Assembly (NCBI GenBank): GCA_020746835.1
Contig: JAGPNK010000015.1
Span: 434,001-498,000 of the forward strand
Reading direction: 5' to 3'
DNA from: Stachybotrys elegans
Taxonomy: Eukaryota; Ascomycota; Sordariomycetes; Hypocreales; Stachybotryaceae
Length of the DNA stretch: 64,000 nucleotides
Positions 1 to 10,761 of this stretch are shown here, piece by piece. Position 1 is the stretch's first letter. Each line of letters begins with the position of its first letter. The notes below the pieces were generated by a model. It did no database searches. It worked only from the letters and a program-made list of their open reading frames with translations, and was not told the origin of the DNA. Both the position numbers and the translations under genes were made by a program.

Positions 1-1845
1 TATCTGGGAAGGTGAGGAACTAGTTTAATGACGTGACGTCATGAGGTCATAGTAGCTCGAGCTGCGAATTTAGCTATCGGGTCATTGGCGCTGGCCATTC
101 CCATTCAGACAAGCCGGACCCTCTATCGCCAATAGCGGCAAGATGGCCTGCCGTCCCAGCATCTCGTGGGCGGCATCTGCTTGATTGGCGCAAACAGGGC
201 AAAAGGGGGGGGCAATCACCCTTTTGACGCTCGACGGCCTTGTGGCTGGCTGGCTGGCCGGTTCCCTGTTTTTCGGGCGCCAACAACCAACACGATTGAT
301 AAGGCCATCACATGACGAGCCGTGTGGAAGGGGAAAGTGCAGTTCGCCTGTCATTTTCCCGCAATCGTTTGTGCTGCAGACCACGATTTTTCGACTCCTG
401 CAACCCACGAGTTCCTAATAAACCCCCGCTTCTTGTTTGTCGCGGTCGGGTTTTTTCCCCTTCTCATCGCCACGTTGCCAGCACCCCTGGGGCGCGCCAG
501 GAATCCCTACGCATGCGCCTGCACCTGCATAGGACCTGACGCGATGGAGTTTTTCCACCAAGTCCTAAACAATAAGACCTAAGGCCTGACAGGCGAAACA
601 GGATATTCACCGCCACAAATGCGTGAGTCCTTTGCTAGGGGCCCGTCATTCTTTCTCTTTCACGGCCGGAGTGCTGACCTAACCTAGCCTCACACTAAGC
701 CAGGCGCCCACGACGATCCCCGATCCGTTCCACGGGCCCCCGTCCCACGCACGCCCTCCCTTCGTCCTCGCTCCATCGTGGCACGCAACGATGCCCGCTA
801 CTGAATGGCTTAGCCCCCGCCGCCTTCTTATTCTTACAGTTGATAATGTTGCGCATCCACGAACTTGCGGGCCTTGGTCCCGGTGACACCCGCCCCGATC
901 GTTATCGCCGGCCGCCACAGCCTTGAACGCAGCCTGTCAGACTCTGACGCTGGACTGGGAATGGCTTCACCGAGCTCGGACCCTGCTCGTCCTGTTTGCA
1001 AAACAAAGGTTAAAAAATCGCCCGGGGCACAGGGGCCCACCGTTTGCTTCTGCCCAGCGTAGGCGCAAACCGTTCACGCCGGAGAGGCTGCGGGGGCTTG
1101 GACCGTGGGCGGGCTCATAGGACCTCTCCACGCCGAACAAAGGCGTTGCGGCGTGTGCTTCCGTTGCAAGGCTTCCGTCGGTTTCGTCTTCGTATCCTCT
1201 GCCACGACACGGCTGCTGCCAGCCCCTGTACGAGTCTTTGCCCCCTCGTGCCATTCCTTCTTGCTGCCCACAATTGCTGCTGTTTGGCGCGTTTGTTTTG
1301 GGATTCTTTTTTCTGACACTGGCTAGGTTGGTTCGCCAGATTGGGTTGCCCCAGGCATTCTCCTCGCCCTTCAGCCATGACCGATGCCCGTTGTGCGCCC
1401 TGCGCCCTCACGTGCGCCGACTCTCTGTGAGCAAATGACGCGGAACTTGACGAGGCTCTTCTCGCCCTGCTGGTCGTTGTCTTGTCATTTCCTGTCGCTA
1501 GCGGCCCGTGATATGTACAATGTGGGTTCTGCACCACAGTCTTTGTCGGCGGAGCACCCGTCCGCTGCCTCTGCCTGGCGAATGAGGGGCCAAAGCCGGT
1601 ACTGCAGTCCACAAGACCCTGTATACCAACACATGGCTTCGGCTTGTTACTGGCTGATGGGCCAAGCATTGAGCTCTCTGCCTGAGATGCGGTTTTCGTT
1701 GCCTTCAAAGTTCCTAAACAAATTCGTGGGTCAAACCGCACTGCCTCGGGCTGTATCAGGGCCATGATGGCGAGTATGATTCATACGGTGTTTGTTCTTG
1801 GGCTTTCTTCGGTGCAAACGTGCCGCCTGCTTGAAGATGTGGACA
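1..1845. other. Intergenic/upstream region, no supported gene
   Basis: I find no reading frame here with a convincing start, fungal codon preference and splice sites. The longest frame (about 1115-1765, minus strand) is low-complexity and rich in Arg, Ser and Gln. The stretch has several C/T-rich tracts (for example around 1240-1320), as seen in long fungal promoters and leaders, so it may be the upstream region of the small gene at 1999. Confidence 0.4.
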
Positions 1846-1851
1846 TATAAA
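1846..1851 (+). promoter_or_regulatory. TATA box of the small Cys-rich gene
   Basis: TATAAA lies 153 bp before the ATG at 1999. With the usual 25-35 bp spacing, transcription would begin near 1875-1885, giving a leader of about 120 nt. Confidence 0.4.
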
Positions 1852-1876
1852 CCCCCAAGTCCTCATACCTCAGGAC

Positions 1877-1993
1877 ATGATCACCATCGCTAGCATTCGC
1901 ATCGACTCGGATCCCAAGCGCATTCAAAAGCCATCGCTTCGCTCCTCATTCGACTCTTCACTCGTCACCTTGCCAAGTCCACCTCGACTTTGA
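1877..1993 (+). promoter_or_regulatory. Upstream open reading frame in the leader
   Basis: An ATG at 1877 opens a 38-codon frame. It closes with TGA at 1991-1993, five bases before the main ATG at 1999 and in a different frame. If the transcript starts at or before 1877, ribosomes would end one peptide just before the next start, an arrangement compatible with translational control. The predicted transcription start almost coincides with this ATG, so it may not be on all transcripts. Confidence 0.3.
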
Positions 1994-1998
1994 ACAAT

Positions 1999-2296
1999 AT
2001 GCCCTCCAGCAGGTAGGTTGCGCTTGAAGACGGTCGCAAGGCGTGGCTAACTCACCAACAGCCGTACCTCGTACTCTTCCTCCACCACCTCTGGCCGATC
2101 CAGCCGCCGCTCTCCCTCCCTCCAGGGCGCCGGAGTTCGCAAATGGCAATGCGTGAGTGAGATGAGTTGTGTGTGGAATATGATTGCTAACTGCAAGCAG
2201 TGCCGGTGCGCCGGCGGCCCGTTCTCCATATCAATGGATGAGTACTGCCTGGAATGCCATAGCCACCGCTGTGAGGGTTGCTACTACTCCCGCTAG
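1999..2296 (+). CDS. Small Cys-rich protein, probable zinc-binding (66 aa)
   Basis: Three exons (1999-2012, 2062-2152, 2201-2296) give 66 residues. Both introns (49 and 48 bp) have GT-AG ends and a GCTAAC branch point close to the acceptor. The N-terminal half (residues 1-33) is a Ser/Thr/Arg-rich, probably disordered tail. The last 32 residues hold all the cysteines: a CCRC cluster at the exon 2-3 junction, then C-x2-C, C and C with nearby His, ending YYSR. This looks like a compact zinc ribbon or knuckle. There is no signal peptide or membrane segment. I do not recognise the family. The clean splicing and third-position G/C preference argue for a real gene. Confidence 0.6.
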
Positions 2297-3571
2297 AGAT
2301 TGTAGCATGCGCTTGGACACCTCGATTCATCGCTGGCATGCGACAACTGTATAACATTTTAGACGAGCGAGCACACATAGCTACATTTCTGAGGAGTGGA
2401 CAATCATGATTCAGTCAGGGATTCGGGCCGGTTGACATTTTGGGTATTGGGAACTTAGGTAGACTACAAACGCGACTTCATTGTCCCATCACGATGCATT
2501 GTTTTGCGATCCAAATCTGTGATTACATCATGAGCCACGTGAAGCTGCACTGCAACACCAACAGGGCAGATGGGTGGGCGTAGCCAGCTATACGGGATCT
2601 CGCAGGCGTAATTAGCAAAAGGCATCTGGCTGCCTCGTCAGGCACTGGCTGGACTGCCTGGCGATGACTCTGAACTTCTAGGCAACAACATACGGCGGAC
2701 GCTGGGCTGAGAGGCAGAATCAAGGGGAAGAGTCAAGGGATCGTCATTGGACAATGGTGCTACTGCAGCCAGGAACAAGCATCCCTCCCGGGGTGTACCA
2801 TGACTGTGCAAGCCGTTGTTGAACTGCAAATGCACAGTCAGGTAGGGAGTATTGCTGTGCTGGGAGGCAGAGAGAGGGGCAGGCGCTGCAAAGGAGGGGC
2901 AGAGAAAATAAACCCACGACGCAGAGTGCCACATGGCGGGGAACTTGGTAGTGGCAGCCACCACGAGACGGCTAGAAAATCTACAAAAAAACAATCACCA
3001 TGACATGAATAAACGACAAGGATAGTGGATAGCACGGCGCAGCTTGTAGCAAGGAGATGAGTAAGTTGAGAAAAACCTGCCACAGGCTCTGTGACTCGTG
3101 GTACCGCCGCGCCAAGCAACGCGATTTCCAATTGCAGAACTGTAAGTTGTACAGAGAGATTTTACCACAAGGAGGAGGGGGGTGGGTGTACGGAGACGAT
3201 ATTATGTGAGACAGTTGAAGGAAAAAATTTTTTATTTACAAAACAAAATAAAATGATGAAAAATTAATTCTTCCTCTTCACGGGTTTCAGGATGAGGCTC
3301 TTGGGGGCGTGGATGTGGCTGTGCAAACATGCCATGTCAACAACGAGGTGCCCAAAGTTTCGTTTCCACCTGGGAATTGTCAAGACACTGACTGACCTGA
3401 CCCTTTGCGGGGTCCGATGCTGACATTCCACTTCCCTTGGCCGCCGTCTCCGGAATTCGGGGATTGTGTAGATGGCAATTGCCAGTCTCACACCAGTGAT
3501 TTGTTACGGTTGACACAAAAGTGCTCGCCATCCAACATCATCCACCATCCCCTTGGACGAGGGAACGCACC
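2297..3571. other. Intergenic region between small gene and phosphatase
   Basis: No gene is supported. An A/T-rich dip at 3220-3268 contains AATAAA-like motifs on the minus strand next to a short minus-strand frame ending at 3264. Splicing that frame would need introns of 26-32 bp, which is too short, so it is not called. The region upstream of 3572 is the phosphatase promoter. Confidence 0.4.
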
Positions 3572-4489
3572 ATGGCCCTCCCCTCGCCCCCCTTCGTCGC
3601 CGTCCCCGGCATCTTCAACTTCCGCGACATAGGCGGCTACCCCGTCGCCTCGCGCCCAGGCTTCCTCCTCCGGCCAGGCCTCGTCTTCCGCTCCGGCGAC
3701 CCGTCGGCCGTGACGCCCGACGGCCTGGCCCTGCTGCGCGACCGCCTCGGCCTCGCCGCCGTCTTCGACCTGCGCTCCCACGCCGAGGTCCAGCGCTCCG
3801 AGCACCTCGTCCCCGCCGGCCTGGCCGCCCTGCGCCGTCCCGTCCCCGTCTTCCCCGAGAGGGACTACGGGCCCGAGGCCATCGCCGTGCGCTTCTCCCA
3901 GTACGCCTCCGAGGACGGCGTCGCCGGCTTCCTCGCCGCGAACCGCGCCATCCTCGACACGGGCACCGAGTCGTTCCGCGCTGTCATGCTGCATCTCGCC
4001 GCCGAGGACCCCCGGCCTCTGCTGGTCAACTGCACCGCTGGCAAGGACCGCACCGGCGTGACGTGCGCCCTCATCCTGTCTCTGTGCGGCGTCGCCGACC
4101 ACCTCGTTGCCCACGACTATGGCCTGACGGAGCTGGGCCTCGCCGAGAAGAAGGAGGAGTTCCTCGACCGCCTGCAGATGATGCCGCGCTTCAAGGACGA
4201 CCGCGAGGGCGCCCGGCGCATGCTCGGATCAAGGTATGTCTCAAATCCTCCGCACCATCTCACCTCATCACCACCACGCCTTGTATCTTCTGCACGTGGC
4301 TGAGTATATAGACCCGAGAACATCCACGCCTTGCTCGACAGCATCCGCAAGGACTACGGCTCCGTGGAAGAATATCTCATGACAAAGTGCCGCCTCACAG
4401 CCCAAGAAATCGACAGCATCCGTCGGAACTTGGTCGTAGAGGCCTCCTCGGTTGGGGACGTTGCTCTGCCCGAAGCACCCGCTTCCTGA
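3572..4489 (+). CDS. Tyrosine phosphatase-like protein (PF13350 type)
   Basis: Two exons (3572-4233, 4312-4489) encode 279 aa. The N-terminus has the FNFRDIGGYP motif that opens this family of atypical protein tyrosine/lipid phosphatases. The P-loop is NCTAGKDRTG with the nucleophile at Cys154, and the Asp and Arg of the loop are present, so the enzyme should be active. The 78 bp intron begins GTATGT. After it the frame continues into a helical tail with an ExYL motif typical of the family C-terminus. The start was set at the ATG in a CACC-ATGG context. An in-frame GTG further up is unlikely. There is no signal peptide, so cytosolic. The substrate cannot be read from sequence; relatives include bacterial and fungal phosphatases acting on phosphotyrosine or phosphoinositides. 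Confidence 0.85.
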
Positions 4490-4665
4490 TTTAATTCCCT
4501 ATGAGCCGGGGGAAAAAGAATAAATAAAACTTGATAGAGCCATTCATCTATTGTGATCTTAGCGTTATACAGGGAGATATGGTACAAGATAGTCTTTTCG
4601 ACCTGCTATAGGTTGGTACAATAAACATGAAAACACACGCCCCACAGACACCTGGAACCGTGAGC

Positions 4666-5811
4666 TCATGGCACCGCCGATGGGATCTTGACCAGGCCCT
4701 TCTTGCGGTCTTCGTGCGGCGCGCCGTACCGCCAGCCCACGGCGGTCGGCGACCTTCCGTTTACGCCAACCGTCTCGGCGTTGATGGTCTTGATGCGGAA
4801 CTCGAAGCGATCCGTGCTGAAGCGCTTCGTCAGGCTGTCCTCGAGCTCCTTTGCCTTCTGCAGCCGGCGCGCAAACTTCTCCTCCTCGCGCTGCGCGGCC
4901 GTGCGGAACTCCGCCGCGGCAACGTCGCGCTCGGTGCCCCGCAGCACCTTCTTCTCCATCTTGATGCGGTTCTGGTGCGCCGAGCGCCCGTCCGCCGATA
5001 GCAGGTCCTCGCTGAAGGCCTTGGCTGCGTCCTCTCGCGTGAAGTGGCGTGATTCCGACGTCGGCACGAAGAGCTGACGCTTCGTCCACTCGTGCACGGT
5101 GATCTCGTTGATGGGTTCGTGGACAACCGCCTCGTTCTCGTCATAGTGCGTCTTGGGGAGCATCTTCATGACTGCTTTTGCGTATGGAGTTGCTAGTTTC
5201 TTGCCCTAGGAGGAGTTAGCGGGAGCTCCTCATATCAACGAAAACAAAATGATTGTGGATAGGATGCCAAGTCAGAGAATAAAAGCTTTATAACCATGGT
5301 AAAGTCTTCAAGACTAATCGAATAATTGCAATTGAAATCATCATGTAGCATTGGGCAAGGGGGGATAAGAAGCATTGCTCACCTCTGCCTTGAACTGATT
5401 TTCAACCTCCCGTAGCCGTATCACGGCAGCCACTCTACGCACATCGACACCCAGCTCGGCCGACACCACCTTGAGGGGCTGGCCCTCCTCGACGACTCTC
5501 GTGTAGATGACGTCCTTGAGCATATCGCTGAGCACAGACTGGCTGCGGAACAGCGGGTTGTTGGGGAAGGGCTGGTCGACAAAGGGGCCCAGGTACGTGT
5601 AGCGGTCGGGCGCATCGCGGTATGGCTGCATGTCCACCCTGGCCAGCTGCTGGAACATCTTGAATCGCCCCTTGGTCATCCTCTCCCGGCACGCCGTCGT
5701 GGAGAAGCCGCGGGATAGGGGCGCCGCCGCCGCCCTGGACGACGAGGCATGGTGTGGGCAGGCTTCGAGCAGTGACGGCGTCAGCGCCGGTGCGCGGACC
5801 CGGGGAGGCAT
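4666..5811 (-). CDS. Mitochondrial small-subunit ribosomal protein mS45 (Bot1/MRPS35 family)
   Basis: Two exons on the minus strand (5811-5383 and 5205-4666) give 322 aa, joined by a 177 bp intron with CTAAC before the acceptor. The N-terminus is a mitochondrial presequence rich in Arg, Ser and Ala with FSTTA near the expected cleavage site. Residues 45-140 match what I know of the Eukaryotic mitochondrial regulator family (PF12298; S. pombe Bot1, yeast Mrps35): a basic KGRFKMFQQL segment, then YTYLGPFVDQPFPNNPLFRS. The C-terminal half is basic and helical, as in this family. The product is expected in the mitoribosome small subunit. Longer frames upstream start at non-canonical codons. The gene converges with the phosphatase, the stop codons being 176 bp apart. 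Confidence 0.8.
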
Positions 5812-6416
5812 TGTGTGTGGCGGAGATGGCCTGCGGCTACCATGCAGCTCCCTCCGTGTACCGACAATTCGGAGAAGGAAGGGAAGGTGGAAAGCAGGGA
5901 ATTCTTTTGCGGTTTGATGAAGAGCGTGACAAAAGTGTGTTGCGAATAGGCCATAATTTTCCAATGTCGGATATTTGTTGTTCCGGCCACCCAGCTCCAG
6001 CTCCAACCGTACTCCTGGCCAGTGGATCCTCTCACCACCAAGCTGGCACTCCAGAACAACTCCCAGCAAGTAATGGCTGCTTATTCGAAAGAAAGAAAAA
6101 AAAAGAAAAACCAATCATTGCAGCACATGGCATGATTTCTGTGATGGAGAAATTCAGGACCTTGGACAAAGAAGTGTATTATCGCTTTACTCCTATGAAA
6201 TATGCTGGTATCATTCTGCAAAGACCGTCGCTGTGGTAGTACAACCTTCGCATCCTCGTCATTGTACAGGTATCCTGTACTCCCAATACAGACCCAACCA
6301 ACCTAAGGTAATATCCCGTCCTGTTGTCGCGTTCCCAAGTCTCTCGGTCCAAAGTTGCATTACTGCCGCCCACCTGAATCATCTCTAGAAGAGTAATATC
6401 CAACATCGCGTATCGG
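5812..6416. other. Intergenic region, mS45 promoter and ssk1 3' end
   Basis: About 600 bp between the 5' end of the mS45 gene and the stop codon of the response-regulator gene, both on the minus strand. It holds no supported gene. It should contain the mS45 promoter and the ssk1 3' untranslated region. Confidence 0.4.
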
Positions 6417-9413
6417 CTAGACTTGTGAAGTAGAGGACGAGAGCGACGACCTGTTCTTCTTGGACTTGGCCTTGACGGCGCTCGCTTTCTTGGCCTCATC
6501 CTCTTGTGCCTGCTGGGAAAAGTCCTTCCATTTCCGCCAGCCGTCAAAGTCAATCAAGGCCTGCATACAGCCCCATTCCATGACCTTTCTCTCCAGCCAT
6601 ACAAAGTTGACGGGCTATTCGAATTAGCGGCGCTTCCATATTGTGGGGACTGGGAGTCTTACCTTTGTGAGGAAATCGTTGCAGCCAGCGGCCAGAGCAT
6701 CATGCCTGTCGCTCTGCAAGGAGCTAGCAGTGAGAGCAACAATGATGACAGGGCTCTTGAAGAGACCGATGTTCTCTAAGCGATCCTGCTCACTAAGTTC
6801 TGTGCCCGAGTCTTCCTGTGCACTACTGGGGGACAAGGAGAAGACACCGATCGAGTTGACCCTCTCCAACCGCCTGATCTCCCTCGTGGCCTCCAGACCG
6901 TTCATGACGGGCAGCTGGATATCCATCAGAACCAAGTGAAAGCCGCCCTTTCGCCACTTGCTGACGGCATCTCTGCCGTTCATGGCGGTCTGCCAGCGCA
7001 CCTTGAGACGTTTGACAAATGCTTCTAGCAGCTTGAGGTTGATGGGGTTGTCTTCGACAATGAGAACGCTGATGGGCGGGACGCCGCCGTGGAGCATCCC
7101 GGCGGGGAGGCTGGGGTGATCGCTCTTCTTCTTCTTGGGTCGGGCGGTCGAAGGCCGGGGAGATGCAGTCCGGGGAGGAGGTGTTGCTACGCGGGCAATC
7201 TGGGCTGGCTCAGGCACCGGAGGGGAAGGAATTGGGGGAGGGGCGGGGGGCTTGCCGGCAGTCTCGGACGAGTGAGAATGCGTGCGAGGACGCGGCGCCG
7301 GCTTGATAGGAACAACAGCGTGGACAGCGGTGGCGGGCGCGCCATGGCTGTTTTGGAGGGTGTTCAAGATGGTCGGGGACGAGGTGTGGGTTCTTCCGAG
7401 CCGAGGACGCTCGGGACGATCTCGATAGGCGCGAGTGCGGTTCGGAGACGGGATGGGAGGAATCTGGCCGGTGCTGAGGACTGTAATGGAATGCGTCGGA
7501 GGGACTGTACCATTAGTCGGTTGGGGGAGCGTGAGCGGAAGATGGGGAGACGGTACACCGCCCACGGGAGGGAAGTAACCCTCCCCGGTCTCGGGAGGCC
7601 GGCCGTCGTCGGCGGCGTAGTAGGCGGCTGCGATGGTGGCAGGCGCGTGAGGGGCGAGGGGCGCGCGGGGTGAGGGCCTGGGGGTGCGGCGGGCGACGCT
7701 GGGGATGTCGATGACGAGAGCTTCGTCGACCGACTGGCCACCGGGATAGTAGGCGTCGAGGGTGCGGGCCAGAGGCTCTTCGGGGCCGAGAAGACGATCC
7801 TTGTGCTGAGGCTCGCGGGGGTATATGCGCAGAGAGAGGTCGGGGGAGTCGAAGGTGCGGCCGAGCGAGTTGGCGTACTTGCGCAGAATCATGTCGCGGA
7901 GGTCGTCGACGAGGTCGTCCTCGTTGATGAGGACGAGGGTGGGCGAGGCGCCGGGTCTCTTGACCCAGACCTTGCGGGTGACCATGGCGGCGTCGATGGA
8001 GGCAGCTACGTGTGCGGCCGGCAAGCCCTCGGTGTCGGGCGTCGGGTCATTCGGCGCAGCGGCGTGCTGCAGCAGCGTCTTGATGAGGGTGGCCTGGCGG
8101 GTTGGGAGGAGGCTCTGTCGTCGGGGGAGGACGGGGGATTGCAGCGAGGCGGGCGTCGTGGTGGCGGAACTGGAACTAACGGCCGTTTCTGAAGCAGTGT
8201 GCTGGAGCACGAGCCTAGGCGGCGGCACAGGCACGGGCAGGCCTGCTGGGCCTGCTGGGCTTGCTGGGCTTGCTGGACTTGCTGGACTTGCTGGACTTGC
8301 TGGACTTGCTGGGCCTGCTGGGACTGTGGGAATAGGCCTGGTCGGTGGCAGGAGCGGGTCGAGCGATGGAGATCGAGATCCAGGAGAGGACGGAGATGGT
8401 TGGAGCGTTGCTGCATTAGCTCCTGGTAGGGGGGGGATTGGATGGGCAGCAGGGGTGGTAATTGGATTATTAATATTGTTTGGTTGTGGTGAGGATGAGT
8501 TGGGCTGGCGGTTGTTTGTGGGCTTGGGCTGGTTCCGGGGCGAGAGTCGCTGCTGGACAAGTTCCGGATCTGGCGTTTCGGTGCGGGTAGAGGACGACGT
8601 CGAGGTTGACGAGGCGAGCGACGAGGCGGAACCGTGGCGCTCGAGGCGGCGGTGATGGCCTGGACGGCCGCTGAGGAACAGGGCGCTGGCGCTGGGAGTC
8701 GAGCGTGGTACAGGAGCTGCTACAGGCGGTGGGGGCGCCTCGTCAGCGGAGCTGGGCTCCGCGCGGAAGCTGGAGCTAGAGCTAGAGCTGGAGCTAGAGC
8801 TGGAGGAACTGGGACTCTCGTCGGCGTCGGCGTCTGTGTCAGCGTCAGAACTGGGCGATGCAGCAGTGGCGGCGGCGTTGGGTCGGCTGTTGTTCTGATG
8901 CCCATCTTGATGTTGATGTTCAGACTCAACCGTAAGCTTAGCCTCAGGGTTTGGTTGCTGATGGTTTGGCGATGGGTCTAGACTATTGGGTGCGACAGGG
9001 GTTGTTCCGTCGGGATCACGATTAGCATTAGGCTTAGCATTAGCAGCAGAATCCAGGTCTTCGCTGCTGCGCTCCGCCAAGGTCACGAGCAACGGCCGCG
9101 AGTTGGACGAGCTGCTCCCGTCGTCGTCGTCATCGTTGTTGTCTTTGTGGTGACTGGAGATGGCGGGGACAGGAGAAGGCTCCGGCTCCGGGTCGGCGGT
9201 CCTGTGGGTTGAGGGCGAGGGCGGCAGCTGGCTGGGCGGTGCAGAGCTGCCGCCGCTGAAGCTGGCGTCGGCGTCGCTGCGGGTGGACGAGGCCAGCGAC
9301 GGGGCGGTTGAGTGCCGCCGGCGGACGTGGACGCGAGACAGCTTGGCCTTGATGCGGGCCGCCATGTCGGAGCCGCCCTTTAGGAGGGAGGGAGTCCGAG
9401 GGCGTTCGGGCAT
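6417..9413 (-). CDS. ssk1: Response regulator Ssk1 of the HOG osmostress pathway
   Basis: Two exons (9413-6663, 6614-6417) separated by a 48 bp intron encode 982 aa. Residues 1-780 are largely disordered, rich in Ser, Pro, Thr and Asn, with a short basic ARIKAKLSR segment near the start. The receiver domain follows (about 785-930): SVLIVEDNPINLKLL with the acidic pocket, the phospho-acceptor Asp831 in LVLMDIQLPVMNGLE, and FLTKPVN with the conserved Lys-Pro. The intron falls exactly at this Lys-Pro, so the C-terminal WLERKVMEWGCMQALIDF block typical of Ssk1 is found only after splicing. In fungi Ssk1 takes phosphate from Ypd1 and, when unphosphorylated, activates the Ssk2/22 MAPKKK. The low-complexity part holds a 9-nt minisatellite and poly-Ser runs that could vary between strains. 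Confidence 0.93.
8241..8322 (+). repeat. 9-nt minisatellite within ssk1 coding sequence
   Basis: About nine tandem copies of a 9-base unit (variants of CTTGCTGGA and CCTGCTGGG). On the minus strand they encode repeated Pro-Ala-Ser / Pro-Ala-Gly triplets in the disordered part of Ssk1. The unit length keeps the frame when copies are gained or lost. Confidence 0.85.
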
Positions 9414-10761
9414 GGTGCATGTCAGGAGGAGGAGGGGGGGAGGAGGAGGAGGAAGAGGAGGAGGCGATGAGGGTGAGGATGAGGATGAGGATGTGGATGC
9501 GGATGGAATCAGGAGAAGCAGAGGCGGCTCTTTGGTGGTTGGGCGCGAGGCGAGTAGCGGCCGGCGCCACCCCTACTTACTGGAAACCCAGCATGGAAGC
9601 AAGGATGATGATGGGATGATGGAGGCAATGGAGGAAGATGAGGGAGCGGGATGGGGGAGGGAAAGGGGAGCGCATAAATGATAACATGACATGCGAGTAA
9701 GATGGACGCAATCATTTGTTGTGGTACGCAAGCAACCCGACGTGCTAATTAGCAGCCCATCCATTATTTACAGAAGACCTGCAGCTTGCAACCTGCAGCT
9801 TGCAACCTCTGTCTTTCATGCATGCAGGCATCCCAACGCGCACACACACCCTCACACACACGCACACAAGCATCTGTCCGACCATCCATCCATTCATCCA
9901 TCCATCTCTTTCGCTTTCTTTTCTTTCCTTCATGCATACATCCCCCCCCCTCTTGGCGTCTCGCATGCCGGCACTTTGCAGCAGCCCCCATCTCCTCTGC
10001 CTCTGCCTCTGCCTCTGCTTCTGCCTCTGCCCTTTACTATCCGCACTGCTGTCAGACCAGGATCGTTGATGATTCAATGGCAGGGGTATCGCGGTAATTA
10101 GCCTCCGCCGAGGCTTGTGAACGCAAAAGCAAAGAGACTGAAACGAAACGAAACACACCAACGGCAAATCGACGGCAGATGGACGCCAAGAACCAGCCAT
10201 GCTGCTGTGCTTCGCAGCATCCCCAACAACCTGAACCGAGATGGAGGATGCGAACAGCCCGGCTGTTTACCAGGCTCACTTCATCTATCTATTTGCTCCT
10301 CTATTTTACTTGAAGCAGTATCACTACCACTCGCCAGCCACCAATCTGACACATCTCATGACACGTCACGGCGCCTCTCGACAACCACCTGCACGCTAGC
10401 ATGTGCCGCTCTAGACCTTCCCGGATCCTGGGATCCCATCCGATCCTCCAATAGCCGCCCGCTTGTCGTGGCCTGTCATGGCTTGTCATGGCCTGTCGTG
10501 TCCTGTCCATCGTGAATCATCCTTGCGGCTGGTGATTCGTTGTCCGCCCTCCCGGGATATCCCAGCAAGCAAATGGCAACACTCTCCTGCCACAGATAGT
10601 TTGCTTACAGACATGCAGTCCCCTGTCTTTGCCTGGCCTATTCAGGAAGAGGACGCAAAATATATCGGGTGCCTGCTGCCACCCGCGGCGACAGTCACCA
10701 TCATGCACGGCTCCGTCTGGCAAACACCGTCTTGACACACCTCAATCACGAGCCAGGTTTC
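9414..10761. other. Long ssk1 upstream region rich in simple repeats
   Basis: About 1.35 kb between the ssk1 start and the 3' end of the GH43 gene, both minus strand. No gene is supported. It holds a G/A-rich tract at 9420-9500, a tandem 14-mer near 9780-9808, a CA-rich stretch at 9838-9870, TCCA repeats at 9885-9908, a hexanucleotide repeat at 9995-10030, and short TCATGGC repeats near 10470-10500. Long, repeat-rich leaders are common in fungal signalling genes. Confidence 0.5.
9995..10030 (+). repeat. (CTCTGC)n microsatellite
   Basis: Six hexanucleotide units, one with a single base change, in the presumed ssk1 promoter or leader. Confidence 0.9.

Noticed and set aside
1115..1765. 216-codon minus-strand open frame
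   Set aside because: Low-complexity composition, no recognisable fold, no promoter or splice context; probably open by chance in C/T-rich DNA.
3264..3426. Possible minus-strand mini-gene ending in a Lys/Arg-rich tail with AATAAA-like signals behind it
   Set aside because: The attractive reading needs introns of 26 and 32 bp, well below the usual fungal minimum, and the unspliced frames are unremarkable.
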